Assembly (NCBI GenBank): GCA_035695045.1
Contig: DASSEX010000050.1
Coordinates: forward strand, 1-52,663
DNA: 52,663 bases
Source of the DNA: DASSKP01 sp035695045
GTDB taxonomy: Bacteria; Actinomycetota; Actinomycetes; JAFAQI01
Direction: 5' to 3'
Each line of letters opens with the position of its first letter. The first letter of the stretch is position 1. The translations under genes and the position numbers were made by a program. Of this stretch, positions 25,501 to 32,539 are shown piece after piece. Under the pieces are notes generated by a model. That model was not told where the DNA came from and ran no database searches. It saw nothing but the letters and a program-made list of their open reading frames with translations.

Positions 25501-25599
25501 GACGGGCGAAGTTGGTGGCTCGTCGGCGAGCTGGTCGTGCTCGTGCTGCTCCTGCTGTCGGCCCGACCGGTACGACGACCCGAGAGCGGGCACCCGTGA
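22546..25599 (+). CDS. GT2 glycosyltransferase with large polytopic membrane region
   Basis: The 1017-residue protein begins with a GT-A fold GT2 domain: DTGSADGS at 49-56, the donor-metal motif in HDDCRPEPDA at about 109-118, and EDIDFGWRANAAG with the catalytic acid region near 210. After about residue 370 come a dozen or so hydrophobic helices, an extracytoplasmic domain of about 230 residues and a last helix near the C terminus. This layout is common in actinobacteria next to whiB2, where it is predicted to build an envelope polysaccharide; donor and acceptor are unknown. ATG 22546 lacks a clear ribosome site, and GTG 22588 is an alternative near the first strand. The GTGA overlap couples it to DUF5719. 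Confidence 0.8.
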   Translation: MPSRSPRLQFPDQVVTAVVVVHDGASWLADCLEALREQRRRPQRLVVVDTGSADGSAEVARAAAEEIEVVRLARDAGFGDAVKAGLAAAAALPPLRRRGPMVPWVWLVHDDCRPEPDALLELLAEADRSPSATVLGCKQTDLGGRHLLEMGATVDGSGRRRTGVEPHEVDQGQHDELRDVLAVGTAGLLVRRDVWDRLDGFDPAWPVHGEDIDFGWRANAAGERVVVVPRAAVRHAMALTQGRRSAGAIPGRAGVVRRRHELQVLWANVSSASLPLLVLRTVLGGWLVALARLTSGDFRGARDEAGGLMSALRHPGLVASARRRRRGSRVRSHRDLRPLMGSASAQVRRDVATRFAHRRLHDPAIGERRGWRDRPLLWLSLGLVALALVADRGVLSGALHGGRLLPAPAGASDLWSTYFAGWHAVGMGSSAPTPPWVAVIAALSTILFGKPWLVVATLMLGAVPLAGWTAYAAGSAVTPSRWMRVWAAAAYALLPVGLGAVAGGRLDVVVVVVLLPVTAWLLVRAVRPATSTTRAARPVAAGLLLAVSAAFAPLLWAVLALAAAAAIVVAVRPVARAFGRLLIALATTLVVLLPWSAHVLAHPSLALRGAGLPESFRLSRAQPALDLVLLHPGGVAQPPRWLLVGYLLAGLAGLARSGGQRICRAGFAAFLVTVAAALVVSRVHVPASTPDARYWTGVPLAVAGLALLTCALVAGVGARTALARYSFGWRQLAAVLVTAAAATASVGTAVVWLGRGVARPLAHGEGQLLPPFAAATVELPTSPRALVLRSDGTGVSYALVRSAAGARLGDADVDSGADGSRSRADRRVAQTVSRLAGGDPQAAAALAELGVTQVVDRATDERRLPGLAQVDGLTGVRASGVVVRRAAVPAGELVVLSPNVAEAVRAGGPLPGDAVPAPLPAGAGRARTRLPAGPAGRLLVLAEPADSRWRATLDGRRLPRATAYGWAQAWRLPAGGGHLTVSRSSDGRSWWLVGELVVLVLLLLSARPVRRPESGHP

Positions 25600-27047
25600 G
25601 GCCCCCGTGGGCCGTTGTCGGCGGCGTGGTGGGCATTGCCGCGGTCGTCGCGGTGGGTGGGGCGACGCGGCCCGCCAGCACGTCGGCCAGGAGCGCGTCG
25701 GCGCTCAGCAGGCCCGTCGGCGAGGTCCAGCTCGTCTGCCCCGGCGGCGACGGGAGCAGCGCGGCGCCCGTCCAGATCAGCGCGGTCGACGCCGGCCGAT
25801 TGCTCGACCCGACAAGGTCCCCGGGGGTCCGTGTCACGACCTCGCCGCTGGTGGTGGCCGGTGCGCCGGCCGGCAGCTCCGCAGTGCTCTCCCTGGCTCC
25901 GGCTGCCACCAGCACCGTCCCGGCACGGCTGCTCCCCACGGTCGTGACCGCGGTCGGCGCCGGAGCCGGCAACGTCGTCGCGTCACAGCATCAGCTGATG
26001 CCCGACGGTCCAGCCCGTGGCCTCATCTCTGCTCCGTGCCTGCCGGCGGTGACCGACAGCTGGATCACCGGCGCGGACGGCCGGGTCGGGCACAACGACG
26101 TACTCGTCCTCGCCAACCCGGGAAGCACGGATGCCGACGTCACCGCGACCGCCTGGTCGGTGAACGGCCGGGTGGACCTGCCGGGCCTCGAGTCTCTCGC
26201 CGTTCCCGCCGGACATGCGATCGAGCTGCCGGTCGCCAACTACGCGCCGGACGACGGCATGGTCAGCCTGCACATCCATGCCGACGCCGGGCGCGTGGCG
26301 GCGCAGGTGCGCGACGTCCAGGTCAGCGGACTCACACCCGTCGGCACGGACTGGGTGCCTCCGACGTCGCCGCCTTCCCCGCGGCTGGTCGTCGGCGGAT
26401 TCGAGGCGGGTCCGGGCCCTCGTCTGCTCCTGGTGACCAACCCCGGCCGGGTCGATGCCACGGTGCGGTTGCGTCTGCTCACGCGGGACCGTGCGTTCGT
26501 GCCCGCGGACCATCCGCAGATCGACGTTGCGCCCGGCCGGTCCGCGTTCGTGGACCTCAGCACCTCCCTCGGCGGGGAGGACGCGACCGCGCAGCTGACC
26601 AGCGACCGACCGATCGTGGCAGCGGGGATGAGCCAGGTCACGGCACCCGGCGGGCTGCCCGACCTGGCCTGGCATCCGGCCAGCGGACCGCTCGGCGGTC
26701 CGGCCGTCCTCGCCGACAACAGCCCTGAGCTCGGCGCCGGAGCGCAGCTCGCCCTGACGGCTGTCGGCAGCCAGGCGTCCGTCCGGGTCGTGGGTGTGTC
26801 CGGCCGGTCGAACACGGTCGAGGTGGCCGCGGACCGCACCACGGTTGTCGATCTGCGCACGTTGCTCGGCGCCGACGGCAGCGGGCCAGTGGCGATCGTG
26901 CCGGTCTCCGGCGAGCTGTGGGCATCGCGGAGCATCCAGGCCAACGGTGCGCACGGGCCGCTCGTGACCGCGCTGGTGCCGAGCGGCCTGAGCCCGCCGA
27001 TCCGCCTGCCCGTGGTGCAGGAGGATCTGCGGGTCGGATTGCGCTGA
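25596..27047 (+). CDS. DUF5719 family exported protein
   Basis: The 483-residue protein has one N-terminal hydrophobic segment (about 5-22: WAVVGGVVGIAAVVAVG) and then a wholly extracytoplasmic, beta-rich region rich in Val/Thr/Asp with repeated units such as VLVLANPGSTDADVT and LLLVTNPGRVDATVR about 110 residues apart. That suggests tandem beta-sandwich domains. It matches DUF5719, found beside the large GT2 enzyme in actinobacteria; a partner role in glycan assembly is inferred. GTG 25596 overlaps the GT2 stop (GTGA). It is convergent with the metallopeptidase gene, with 6 nt between the stops. Confidence 0.75.
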   Translation: MRPPWAVVGGVVGIAAVVAVGGATRPASTSARSASALSRPVGEVQLVCPGGDGSSAAPVQISAVDAGRLLDPTRSPGVRVTTSPLVVAGAPAGSSAVLSLAPAATSTVPARLLPTVVTAVGAGAGNVVASQHQLMPDGPARGLISAPCLPAVTDSWITGADGRVGHNDVLVLANPGSTDADVTATAWSVNGRVDLPGLESLAVPAGHAIELPVANYAPDDGMVSLHIHADAGRVAAQVRDVQVSGLTPVGTDWVPPTSPPSPRLVVGGFEAGPGPRLLLVTNPGRVDATVRLRLLTRDRAFVPADHPQIDVAPGRSAFVDLSTSLGGEDATAQLTSDRPIVAAGMSQVTAPGGLPDLAWHPASGPLGGPAVLADNSPELGAGAQLALTAVGSQASVRVVGVSGRSNTVEVAADRTTVVDLRTLLGADGSGPVAIVPVSGELWASRSIQANGAHGPLVTALVPSGLSPPIRLPVVQEDLRVGLR

Positions 27048-27053
27048 GACGGC

Positions 27054-27494
27054 CTAGTCGTCGCCGCGATAGCCGGGGTCGACGGTCTCGGGATCGAGGC
27101 CCAGGAAGTGCGCGACCTCCTCGACCACGATGTCGTGCACGAGATCCTCGAGGTCCTCACGGTCGACGGCGCGGAGCTCGAGCGGGCGCCGGTAGATCAC
27201 GATGCGGGGCGGAGCGCCGCGCCCGCCGGGCAGAAGGCGGGCCAGGGGGACACCTGCGGACTCGATCTCGTCGTCGACGGGCCCGACTCCCTCGAGGGGC
27301 GGCACGTCCTCGACAGCGAAGTCGACGCCCTTCAGCTGCTCGCGCCACCGCTCCTCGACGTGCTCGACCGCGTCGAGGACCAGATCGTCGAAACGCTGGC
27401 CGGGCGAGACGACCAAGGGCACCCGCCGGGGGGCCAACGGGCCACGCGGTCCACGGCCTCTGCGGTCTCGCCGACGACGCGGGATGCGGCTCAC
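27054..27494 (-). CDS. Metallopeptidase-like (zincin_1) protein with altered HExxH
   Basis: The 146-residue protein matches the small metallopeptidase family conserved beside DUF3499 in actinobacteria. It has an Arg-rich start, a helix with FDDLVLDAVEHV at about 36-46, PPRIVIYRRPLE, and the helix VVEEVAHFLGLD at 123-134. Family members usually read HExxH there; here the first His is Glu (E-E-V-A-H, 125-129), so normal zinc binding is doubtful unless His120 compensates. Many close actinobacterial relatives may share this change. Physiological substrate is unknown. GTG 27494 is supported by a -10 box 6 nt upstream. The gene is divergent from DUF3499. Confidence 0.78.
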   Translation of the reverse strand: MSRIPRRRRDRRGRGPRGPLAPRRVPLVVSPGQRFDDLVLDAVEHVEERWREQLKGVDFAVEDVPPLEGVGPVDDEIESAGVPLARLLPGGRGAPPRIVIYRRPLELRAVDREDLEDLVHDIVVEEVAHFLGLDPETVDPGYRGDD

Positions 27495-27500
27495 CGGCAA

Positions 27501-27506
27501 AGCGTA
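27501..27506 (-). promoter_or_regulatory. -10 TACGCT for the leaderless metallopeptidase-like gene
   Basis: On the minus strand TACGCT is followed by TTGCCG and GTG 27494, so transcription should start at the start codon. Confidence 0.55.
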
Positions 27507-27552
27507 GAGGCGCGACACGGGCGCGGAAGTGGCTCGCGGGCCCGCGGACGGG

Positions 27553-27558
27553 TACGGT
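27553..27558 (+). promoter_or_regulatory. -10 TACGGT for the leaderless DUF3499 gene
   Basis: TACGGT is followed by 7 nt and GTG 27566, with no Shine-Dalgarno. It stands 46 bp from the oppositely directed -10 of the metallopeptidase-like gene. Confidence 0.6.
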
Positions 27559-27565
27559 CGCCGCC

Positions 27566-27922
27566 GTGAGCCCCCTGCGCCGCTGCTCGCGCACCGCGTG
27601 CGGCCGGCCTGCCGTCGCGACGCTGACGTATGTCTACGCCGACTCGACGGCCGTCGTCGGGCCGCTTGCCACCTACGCCGAGCCGCACTCCTACGACCTG
27701 TGCGAGGAGCACGCCCAACGGCTGACCGCGCCGCTGGGCTGGGAGGTCGTCCGCCTCGACGTGGATGTAGCCGCCGCCGTCCCCAACAGTGACGACCTCG
27801 AGGCGCTGGCGAATGCCGTGCGCGAAGCGGCGCGACCTTCGGCGCACCCGCCGCTGGAGCCCGGCGCCGGGCAGGGCACCGGTCGCCGGGGCCACCTGCG
27901 CGTCCTGCGGCCCCCGGGCTGA
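27566..27922 (+). CDS. DUF3499 family protein
   Basis: The 118-residue protein has the DUF3499 pattern: a CSRTACGRPAVATLTY start with Cys at 7 and 12, VGPLATYAEPHSYDLCEEHAQRLTAPLGW with a third Cys and a His, then a variable Ala/Arg-rich tail. The Cys/His spacing suggests a small zinc-binding fold. The family is almost confined to Actinobacteria and always sits near whiB2 and the manB block; function unknown. GTG 27566 was chosen because the -10 box is 7 nt upstream and the first conserved Cys follows at once. A terminator follows the gene. Confidence 0.88.
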   Translation: MSPLRRCSRTACGRPAVATLTYVYADSTAVVGPLATYAEPHSYDLCEEHAQRLTAPLGWEVVRLDVDVAAAVPNSDDLEALANAVREAARPSAHPPLEPGAGQGTGRRGHLRVLRPPG

Positions 27923-27941
27923 GCCGGGTCCGACGTCCGAT

Positions 27942-27974
27942 TTGAGCGGCTACCTCCCGCCGCTCAAGGTTTTT
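27942..27974 (+). terminator. Intrinsic terminator after DUF3499
   Basis: TTGAGCGGC (27942-27950) pairs perfectly with GCCGCTCAA (27959-27967) over an 8-nt loop, followed by GG and five T (27970-27974). It is the clearest rho-independent terminator in the window. Confidence 0.8.
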
Positions 27975-28025
27975 CGAGGTACTGCCGAGACACGTCAGGT
28001 CCCGCCGCCCACCCGGGAGACTCTG

Positions 28026-28277
28026 ATGATTCCTTCGCAGCGCACCGCTAGCCCGTCCACCCAGCCCGCGTCCCTCACGCAGGTCGGCGCCAACCACTCA
28101 GGGCAGTGCCCGGAGTGTGGAAGCGACCGGGTCACCGCGCTCTCCATGACCCTGACGGATGGCACGCCCGTCCGCTTCTCGTCCTGCCACCGGTGTGAGC
28201 ACCGGCACTGGAGCCACGAGGGTCGCGCCCTGACCTTCTCCGACGTGATCACGCGGGCGACCAAGACCAAGGTCTGA
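28026..28277 (+). CDS. Small zinc-ribbon protein
   Basis: The 83-residue protein has CPECGS at about 29-34 and CHRCEHRHW at about 54-62, two CxxC knuckles about 22 residues apart that form a zinc ribbon. A Ser/Thr/Gln-rich N-terminal 25 residues looks disordered. The ribbon ends in a short helix (SDVITRATKTK). Similar proteins are common upstream of phosphomannomutase in actinobacteria, with no assigned role; binding to nucleic acid or to transcription or translation machinery is a guess. GGGAG (28015-28019) 6 nt before ATG 28026 sets the start. The gene sits after a terminator, so it has its own promoter, which I cannot place. Confidence 0.75.
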   Translation: MIPSQRTASPSTQPASLTQVGANHSGQCPECGSDRVTALSMTLTDGTPVRFSSCHRCEHRHWSHEGRALTFSDVITRATKTKV

Positions 28278-28303
28278 CCGCAGAGGCGCGGTCCCGGCTC
28301 CCC

Positions 28304-28309
28304 TAGGCT
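28304..28309 (+). promoter_or_regulatory. -10 TAGGCT for leaderless manB mRNA
   Basis: TAGGCT is followed by 7 nt and GTG 28317, with no ribosome binding site. Confidence 0.6.
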
Positions 28310-28316
28310 TGCCGAC

Positions 28317-29669
28317 GTGCCGGACCTCGCCCGCATCGTCAAGGCCTACGACATCCGGGGCGTCGTCCCCGACGAGCTCGACGAGTCGCTAGCGCGCGAC
28401 GTCGGTGCCGCGTTCGTCCGGGTCGTCGAGGCGTCGACGATCGTGACGGCCCACGACATGCGGGAGACCTCGCCCGGACTCGCCCGCGCCTTCGCCGAGG
28501 GTGCCGCGTCACAGGGCGCCGACGTCGTCGAGGCCGGGCTCGGGTCGACCGACCTGCTCTACTACGCCGCCGGCTCGCTCGACGTCCCTGGCGCGATGTT
28601 CACCGCCAGCCACAACCCGGCGAAGTACAACGGCATCAAGCTCTGCCGCGCCGGCGCGGCGCCGGTCGGTCAGGACACGGGGCTCGCGGAGATCCGCGCG
28701 CTCGTCGAGAGCGGCGTGCCGTCGTACGACGGATCCCCGGGGTCCATCTCCCAGCGCGACCTGCTCGCCGACTACGCGGCGTACATGAAGAAGCTCGTCC
28801 CCGGCATCGAGCAGATCCGCCGCCTGTCGGTCGTCGTCGACGCCGGCAACGGCATGGGCGGGCTCACCGTCCCCGTCGTCTTCGACGGACTCCCGATCGA
28901 CCTGACCTCGCTGTACTTCGAGCTCGACGGATCGTTCCCCAACCACGAGGCCAACCCGATCGAGCCCGAGAACCTGCGCGACCTGCAGGCGAAAGTGCGG
29001 TCAACCGGCGCGGACATCGGTCTGGCTTTCGACGGCGACGCCGACCGCTGTTTCGTCGTCGACGAGCGTGGCGAGATCGTCGCGCCGTCGGTGCTGACCG
29101 CATTGATCGCGGTGCGCGAGCTCGACAAGGAGCCGGGAGCGACGGTCATCCACAACCTGATCACGTCGCACGCCGTTCCGGAGATCGTCGCGGAGCGGGG
29201 CGGCCAGCCGGTGCGCACGCGCGTCGGTCACTCGTTCATCAAGGCGACCATGGCGGAGACGGGCGCCGTCTTCGGTGGCGAGCACTCCGGCCACTTCTAC
29301 TTCCGCGACTTCTGGCGCGCGGACTCCGGCATGCTCGCGGCGCTGCACGTTCTCGCCGCACTCGGCACGACCGACACAACACTGTCCGCGCTGCTCGCCG
29401 ACTACTCCCGCTACGTCGCCTCCGGAGAGATCAACAGCGAGGTCGCGGATCCTGCGGCGAAGATCGCCGAGGTCGAGTCCGCCTTCTCCGGCCGCGACGG
29501 CGCATCCGTCGACCACCTGGACGGTCTGACCGTCCAGCTGCGGGACGGGTCGTGGTTCAACCTGCGGCCGTCCAACACCGAGCCTTTGCTGCGTCTCAAC
29601 GTCGAGGCTCCGGACGAAGCGACGATGGGCGCACTGCGCGACGAGGTGCTCGGCACGGTCCGGGGCTGA
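28317..29669 (+). CDS. manB: Phosphomannomutase/phosphoglucomutase
   Basis: The 450-residue alpha-D-phosphohexomutase interconverts mannose-6-phosphate and mannose-1-phosphate. It has all four domain signatures: the phosphoserine loop TASHNPAKYNGIK with Ser98, the metal loop DGDADR, the sugar-binding GGEHSGHFYF, and the phosphate-binding RPSNTEPLLR near the C terminus. The N-terminal start VKAYDIRGV is typical. The product feeds GDP-mannose synthesis by the enzyme at 11634-12701, for mannosylated lipids and glycans. It begins a run with the Trm112-like and sugar isomerase genes. GTG 28317 directly follows the -10 box. Glucose specificity may be dual, as in related enzymes. Confidence 0.93.
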   Translation: MPDLARIVKAYDIRGVVPDELDESLARDVGAAFVRVVEASTIVTAHDMRETSPGLARAFAEGAASQGADVVEAGLGSTDLLYYAAGSLDVPGAMFTASHNPAKYNGIKLCRAGAAPVGQDTGLAEIRALVESGVPSYDGSPGSISQRDLLADYAAYMKKLVPGIEQIRRLSVVVDAGNGMGGLTVPVVFDGLPIDLTSLYFELDGSFPNHEANPIEPENLRDLQAKVRSTGADIGLAFDGDADRCFVVDERGEIVAPSVLTALIAVRELDKEPGATVIHNLITSHAVPEIVAERGGQPVRTRVGHSFIKATMAETGAVFGGEHSGHFYFRDFWRADSGMLAALHVLAALGTTDTTLSALLADYSRYVASGEINSEVADPAAKIAEVESAFSGRDGASVDHLDGLTVQLRDGSWFNLRPSNTEPLLRLNVEAPDEATMGALRDEVLGTVRG

Positions 29670-29689
29670 CCATGACCCGGGCGGCGCAC

Positions 29690-29695
29690 TAGTCT
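29690..29695 (+). promoter_or_regulatory. -10 TAGTCT upstream of the Trm112-like gene
   Basis: TAGTCT is followed by 8 nt and GTG 29704, close to leaderless spacing. It would allow the Trm112-like and isomerase genes to be expressed apart from manB. Confidence 0.5.
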
Positions 29696-29703
29696 CCTTC
29701 GGC

Positions 29704-29913
29704 GTGAACCTCGACCCGGCGCTGCTCGAGATCCTCGCCTGTCCCAACTGTCGAGCGGAGCTCCGCGTCGACGACGCTCACGACGAGCTGGTCTGCACAT
29801 CGTGCGGCTATGCCTACCCGGTGCGTGACGACATTCCCGTCCTGCTCGTCGACGAGGCGCGCCGGCCCGACGGTGACCCCGCCGCAGACACGCGGGAGGG
29901 TGGCGGCGCGTGA
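29704..29913 (+). CDS. Trm112-like zinc protein
   Basis: The 69-residue protein has two CxxC pairs, CPNC at about 13-16 and CTSC at about 36-39, the first within the LLEILACPNCRAEL start of the Trm112/UPF0434 family, then YAYPVRDDIPVLLVDEA. In other organisms Trm112 binds and activates methyltransferases; bacterial members are small stand-alone proteins of uncertain role. The Glu/Asp/Gly-rich last 15 residues are extra. GTGA overlap couples it to the sugar isomerase, an arrangement kept in many actinobacteria. Confidence 0.85.
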   Translation: MNLDPALLEILACPNCRAELRVDDAHDELVCTSCGYAYPVRDDIPVLLVDEARRPDGDPAADTREGGGA

Positions 29914-31043
29914 CGGTGGAGGTCGACGACGCCGTCCTCGACGACGTCCCCGCGCTCGAGTCGCGCGACCCCGACCAGATGTTGCGAGCCGTTGCCACCG
30001 GCGCGGCACAGATCCGTAGCGCGCTGACCGCGAGCAACGAAGCCGGACTCGAGCAGCTGCAGGCGCTCGGGCGTCCACGCGCCGTCGTCGTCGCCGGCAT
30101 GGGCGGATCGGGCATCGCCGGCGACGTGCTCGCGGCGATGGCGGCGCCCGCCGCACAGTCGCCGGTCATCGTGCAGAGAGAGCCGGGTCTTCCCGGATGG
30201 GTGGGAGCTGCCGACGTCGTCATCGCGGTCTCCTGCTCCGGCGGAACGCAGGAGACGTTGGCCGCGACCGATGAGGCGGTTCGCCGGGGCGCTGCGCTGG
30301 TCGGTATCGGCGCCGCGGACTCCCCGCTGTCCCGTCGCTGCACGCAGGCAAGGGCGCCGTTCGTCGCGGTGACGAAGCAGCTCGCGCCGCGCGCGTCGAT
30401 GTGGGCGCTCGCGACGCCGGTCCTGGTCGCCGGAATGCGGCTGGGCCTTGTCGACCTCACCGCTGACGCGTTCGAGGCGGCAGCCGTTCGGCTGGAGACC
30501 GTCGCCGAGACCTGCCGCCCCGATCGCGAGGCGTTCGTCAATCCCGGCAAGCAGCTCGCCCTGGACCTGAGTGGCTCGCTGCCGATGGTCTGGGGTGCGG
30601 GCACGACCGGCGGTGTTGCGGCGTACCGCTTCGGATGCCAGCTCGCGGAGAACGCGAAGTATCCAGCAGTGGTGGGCCGGCTGCCCGAGGCCCATCACAA
30701 CCAGGTGGTCGCGTTCGACGGTGACCTCGCCGGAGGCTCCGCGTCTGACGACCTCTTCCGGGACCGGGTCGAGGACGAGCAACCGGTGCGGGTGCGCCTG
30801 GTCGTCCTGCACGACGACGACGGCGACTCGGCGGTGGCGGCGCGGGTGTCGGTCTCCGAGCAGATCGCCCACGAACGGGGCGTGCCCGTGACCAGCCTCC
30901 GGACCGAAGGCGACGGCCCTCTCGAGCGACTGGCCTCGCTCGTGGGCCTCATCGACTACGCCACCGTCTATCTCGCCCTGCTGCACGACATCGACCCGAC
31001 GCCCGTCGCGCCCATCGACGCACTCAAGATGCGGCTCGCCTGA
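29910..31043 (+). CDS. SIS-domain phosphoglucose/phosphomannose isomerase
   Basis: The 377-residue protein carries two SIS folds. GMGGSGIAGDVLAA (about 64-77) and SCSGGTQETLAA (about 108-119) form the phosphosugar site, and the C-terminal PGI/PMI half includes the conserved EAHHNQVVAF. It should convert fructose-6-phosphate to mannose-6-phosphate (and possibly glucose-6-phosphate), just upstream of phosphomannomutase in the route to GDP-mannose. GTG 29910 overlaps the Trm112-like stop (GTGA). In M. tuberculosis a manA gene occupies the equivalent neighbourhood, so this protein may be the only mannose-6-phosphate supply here; that is inference. Confidence 0.85.
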   Translation: MTVEVDDAVLDDVPALESRDPDQMLRAVATGAAQIRSALTASNEAGLEQLQALGRPRAVVVAGMGGSGIAGDVLAAMAAPAAQSPVIVQREPGLPGWVGAADVVIAVSCSGGTQETLAATDEAVRRGAALVGIGAADSPLSRRCTQARAPFVAVTKQLAPRASMWALATPVLVAGMRLGLVDLTADAFEAAAVRLETVAETCRPDREAFVNPGKQLALDLSGSLPMVWGAGTTGGVAAYRFGCQLAENAKYPAVVGRLPEAHHNQVVAFDGDLAGGSASDDLFRDRVEDEQPVRVRLVVLHDDDGDSAVAARVSVSEQIAHERGVPVTSLRTEGDGPLERLASLVGLIDYATVYLALLHDIDPTPVAPIDALKMRLA

Positions 31044-31074
31044 CGCGATCGCGTCCTCCGGCGCCGCCCTCGCC

Positions 31075-31080
31075 TAGTCT
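31075..31080 (+). promoter_or_regulatory. -10 TAGTCT for leaderless sahH mRNA
   Basis: TAGTCT is followed by 6 nt and ATG 31087. There is no Shine-Dalgarno. Confidence 0.6.
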
Positions 31081-31086
31081 GGGTGC

Positions 31087-32517
31087 ATGGATTTCAAGGT
31101 CGCCGATCTGTCCCTGGCCGATTTCGGGCGCAAGGAGATCGCGCTCGCTGAGCACGAGATGCCCGGCCTCATGGCGATGCGGGCGGAGTACGGCGACAGC
31201 CGTCCGCTGACAGGAGCACGGATCACCGGTTCCCTGCACATGACGGTGCAGACCGCGGTTCTCATCGAGACGCTCGTCGCACTCGGCGCAGAGGTCCGGT
31301 GGGCGTCCTGCAACATCTTCTCGACGCAGGACCACGCGGCCGCCGCGATCGTCGTCGGACCGGACGGCACTCCTGACGACCCGAAGGGCGTTCCCGTCTA
31401 CGCGTGGAAGGGCGAGAGCCTCGAGGAGTACTGGTGGTGCACCGAGCAGGTGCTCCGCTGGCCGGACGGTGCAGGGCCCAACATGATCCTCGACGACGGC
31501 GGGGACGCGACGCTGCTCGTGCACAAGGGCGTCGAGTTCGAGAAGGCGGGTTCCGTGCCCGATCCGTCGACGACGGACAACGAAGAGCTCGCGGTCATCC
31601 TCAAGGTTCTGCAGCGCTCGCTGGTCGACGACCCCACCCGCTGGACCAACATCGCCAACGGCATCAAGGGCGTCACCGAGGAGACGACCACCGGTGTTCA
31701 CCGGCTCTACCAGATGCACGAGCGTGGCGAGCTGTTGTTCCCCGCCATCAACGTCAACGACTCGGTCACCAAGTCGAAGTTCGACAACAAGTACGGCTGC
31801 CGTCACTCGCTCGTCGACGGGATCAACCGCGCGACCGACGTCCTCATCGGTGGCAAGGTTGCCGTCGTCTGCGGCTACGGCGACGTCGGCAAGGGGTGCG
31901 CTGAGTCGCTGCGCGGCCAGGGCGCGCGCGTCATCATCACCGAGATCGACCCGATCTGTGCGCTGCAGGCAGCGATGGACGGGTTCCAGGTGCTCACCCT
32001 CGACGACGTCGTCGACACGGCCGACATCTTCGTCACGGCGACGGGCAACTTCAACATCATCACCGCGAAGCACATGCAGCGGATGAAGCAGGGCGCGATC
32101 GTCGGCAACATCGGTCATTTCGACAACGAGATCGACATGGCGGGTCTGGCGAAGCTTCCCGGCGTGCAGCGACGCAACATCAAGCCGCAGGTCGACGAGT
32201 GGGTCTTCGCCGACGGTCATTCGATCCTCGTCCTGTCCGAGGGCCGGCTGCTCAACCTCGGCAACGCCACGGGACATCCCTCCTTCGTGATGTCCAACTC
32301 GTTCACCAACCAGACCATCGCGCAGGTCGAGCTGTTCACGAAGGCCGACGACTATCCGCTCGGTGTGCACGTGCTGCCGAAGCACCTCGACGAGAAGGTC
32401 GCTCGACTGCATCTCGACGCGCTGGGGGTCAAGCTCACCGAGCTGACCCGCGAGCAGGCCGACTACATCGGCGTCCCGGTCGAGGGACCGTTCAAGCCGG
32501 ACACCTACCGCTACTGA
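31087..32517 (+). CDS. ahcY: Adenosylhomocysteinase
   Basis: The 476-residue protein is full length for the NAD-dependent S-adenosylhomocysteine hydrolase of the cytosolic methyl cycle. It has ITGSLHMTVQTAVLIETL with the substrate-binding residues, SCNIFSTQDHAAAAI, NVNDSVTKSKFDNKYGCRHS (adenosine and NAD contacts), the Rossmann loop CGYGDVGKGCAES, and the C-terminal KPDTYRY that reaches the neighbouring subunit's NAD. It includes the 30-40-residue insert after the SCN motif (VPVYAWKGESLEEYWWC) seen in mycobacterial and eukaryotic forms. ATG 31087 lies 6 nt after a -10 box. It converges on the RDD gene, 22 nt apart. Confidence 0.97.
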   Translation: MDFKVADLSLADFGRKEIALAEHEMPGLMAMRAEYGDSRPLTGARITGSLHMTVQTAVLIETLVALGAEVRWASCNIFSTQDHAAAAIVVGPDGTPDDPKGVPVYAWKGESLEEYWWCTEQVLRWPDGAGPNMILDDGGDATLLVHKGVEFEKAGSVPDPSTTDNEELAVILKVLQRSLVDDPTRWTNIANGIKGVTEETTTGVHRLYQMHERGELLFPAINVNDSVTKSKFDNKYGCRHSLVDGINRATDVLIGGKVAVVCGYGDVGKGCAESLRGQGARVIITEIDPICALQAAMDGFQVLTLDDVVDTADIFVTATGNFNIITAKHMQRMKQGAIVGNIGHFDNEIDMAGLAKLPGVQRRNIKPQVDEWVFADGHSILVLSEGRLLNLGNATGHPSFVMSNSFTNQTIAQVELFTKADDYPLGVHVLPKHLDEKVARLHLDALGVKLTELTREQADYIGVPVEGPFKPDTYRY

Positions 32518-32539
32518 CCCACCACGGCTTGTTCGCTCG

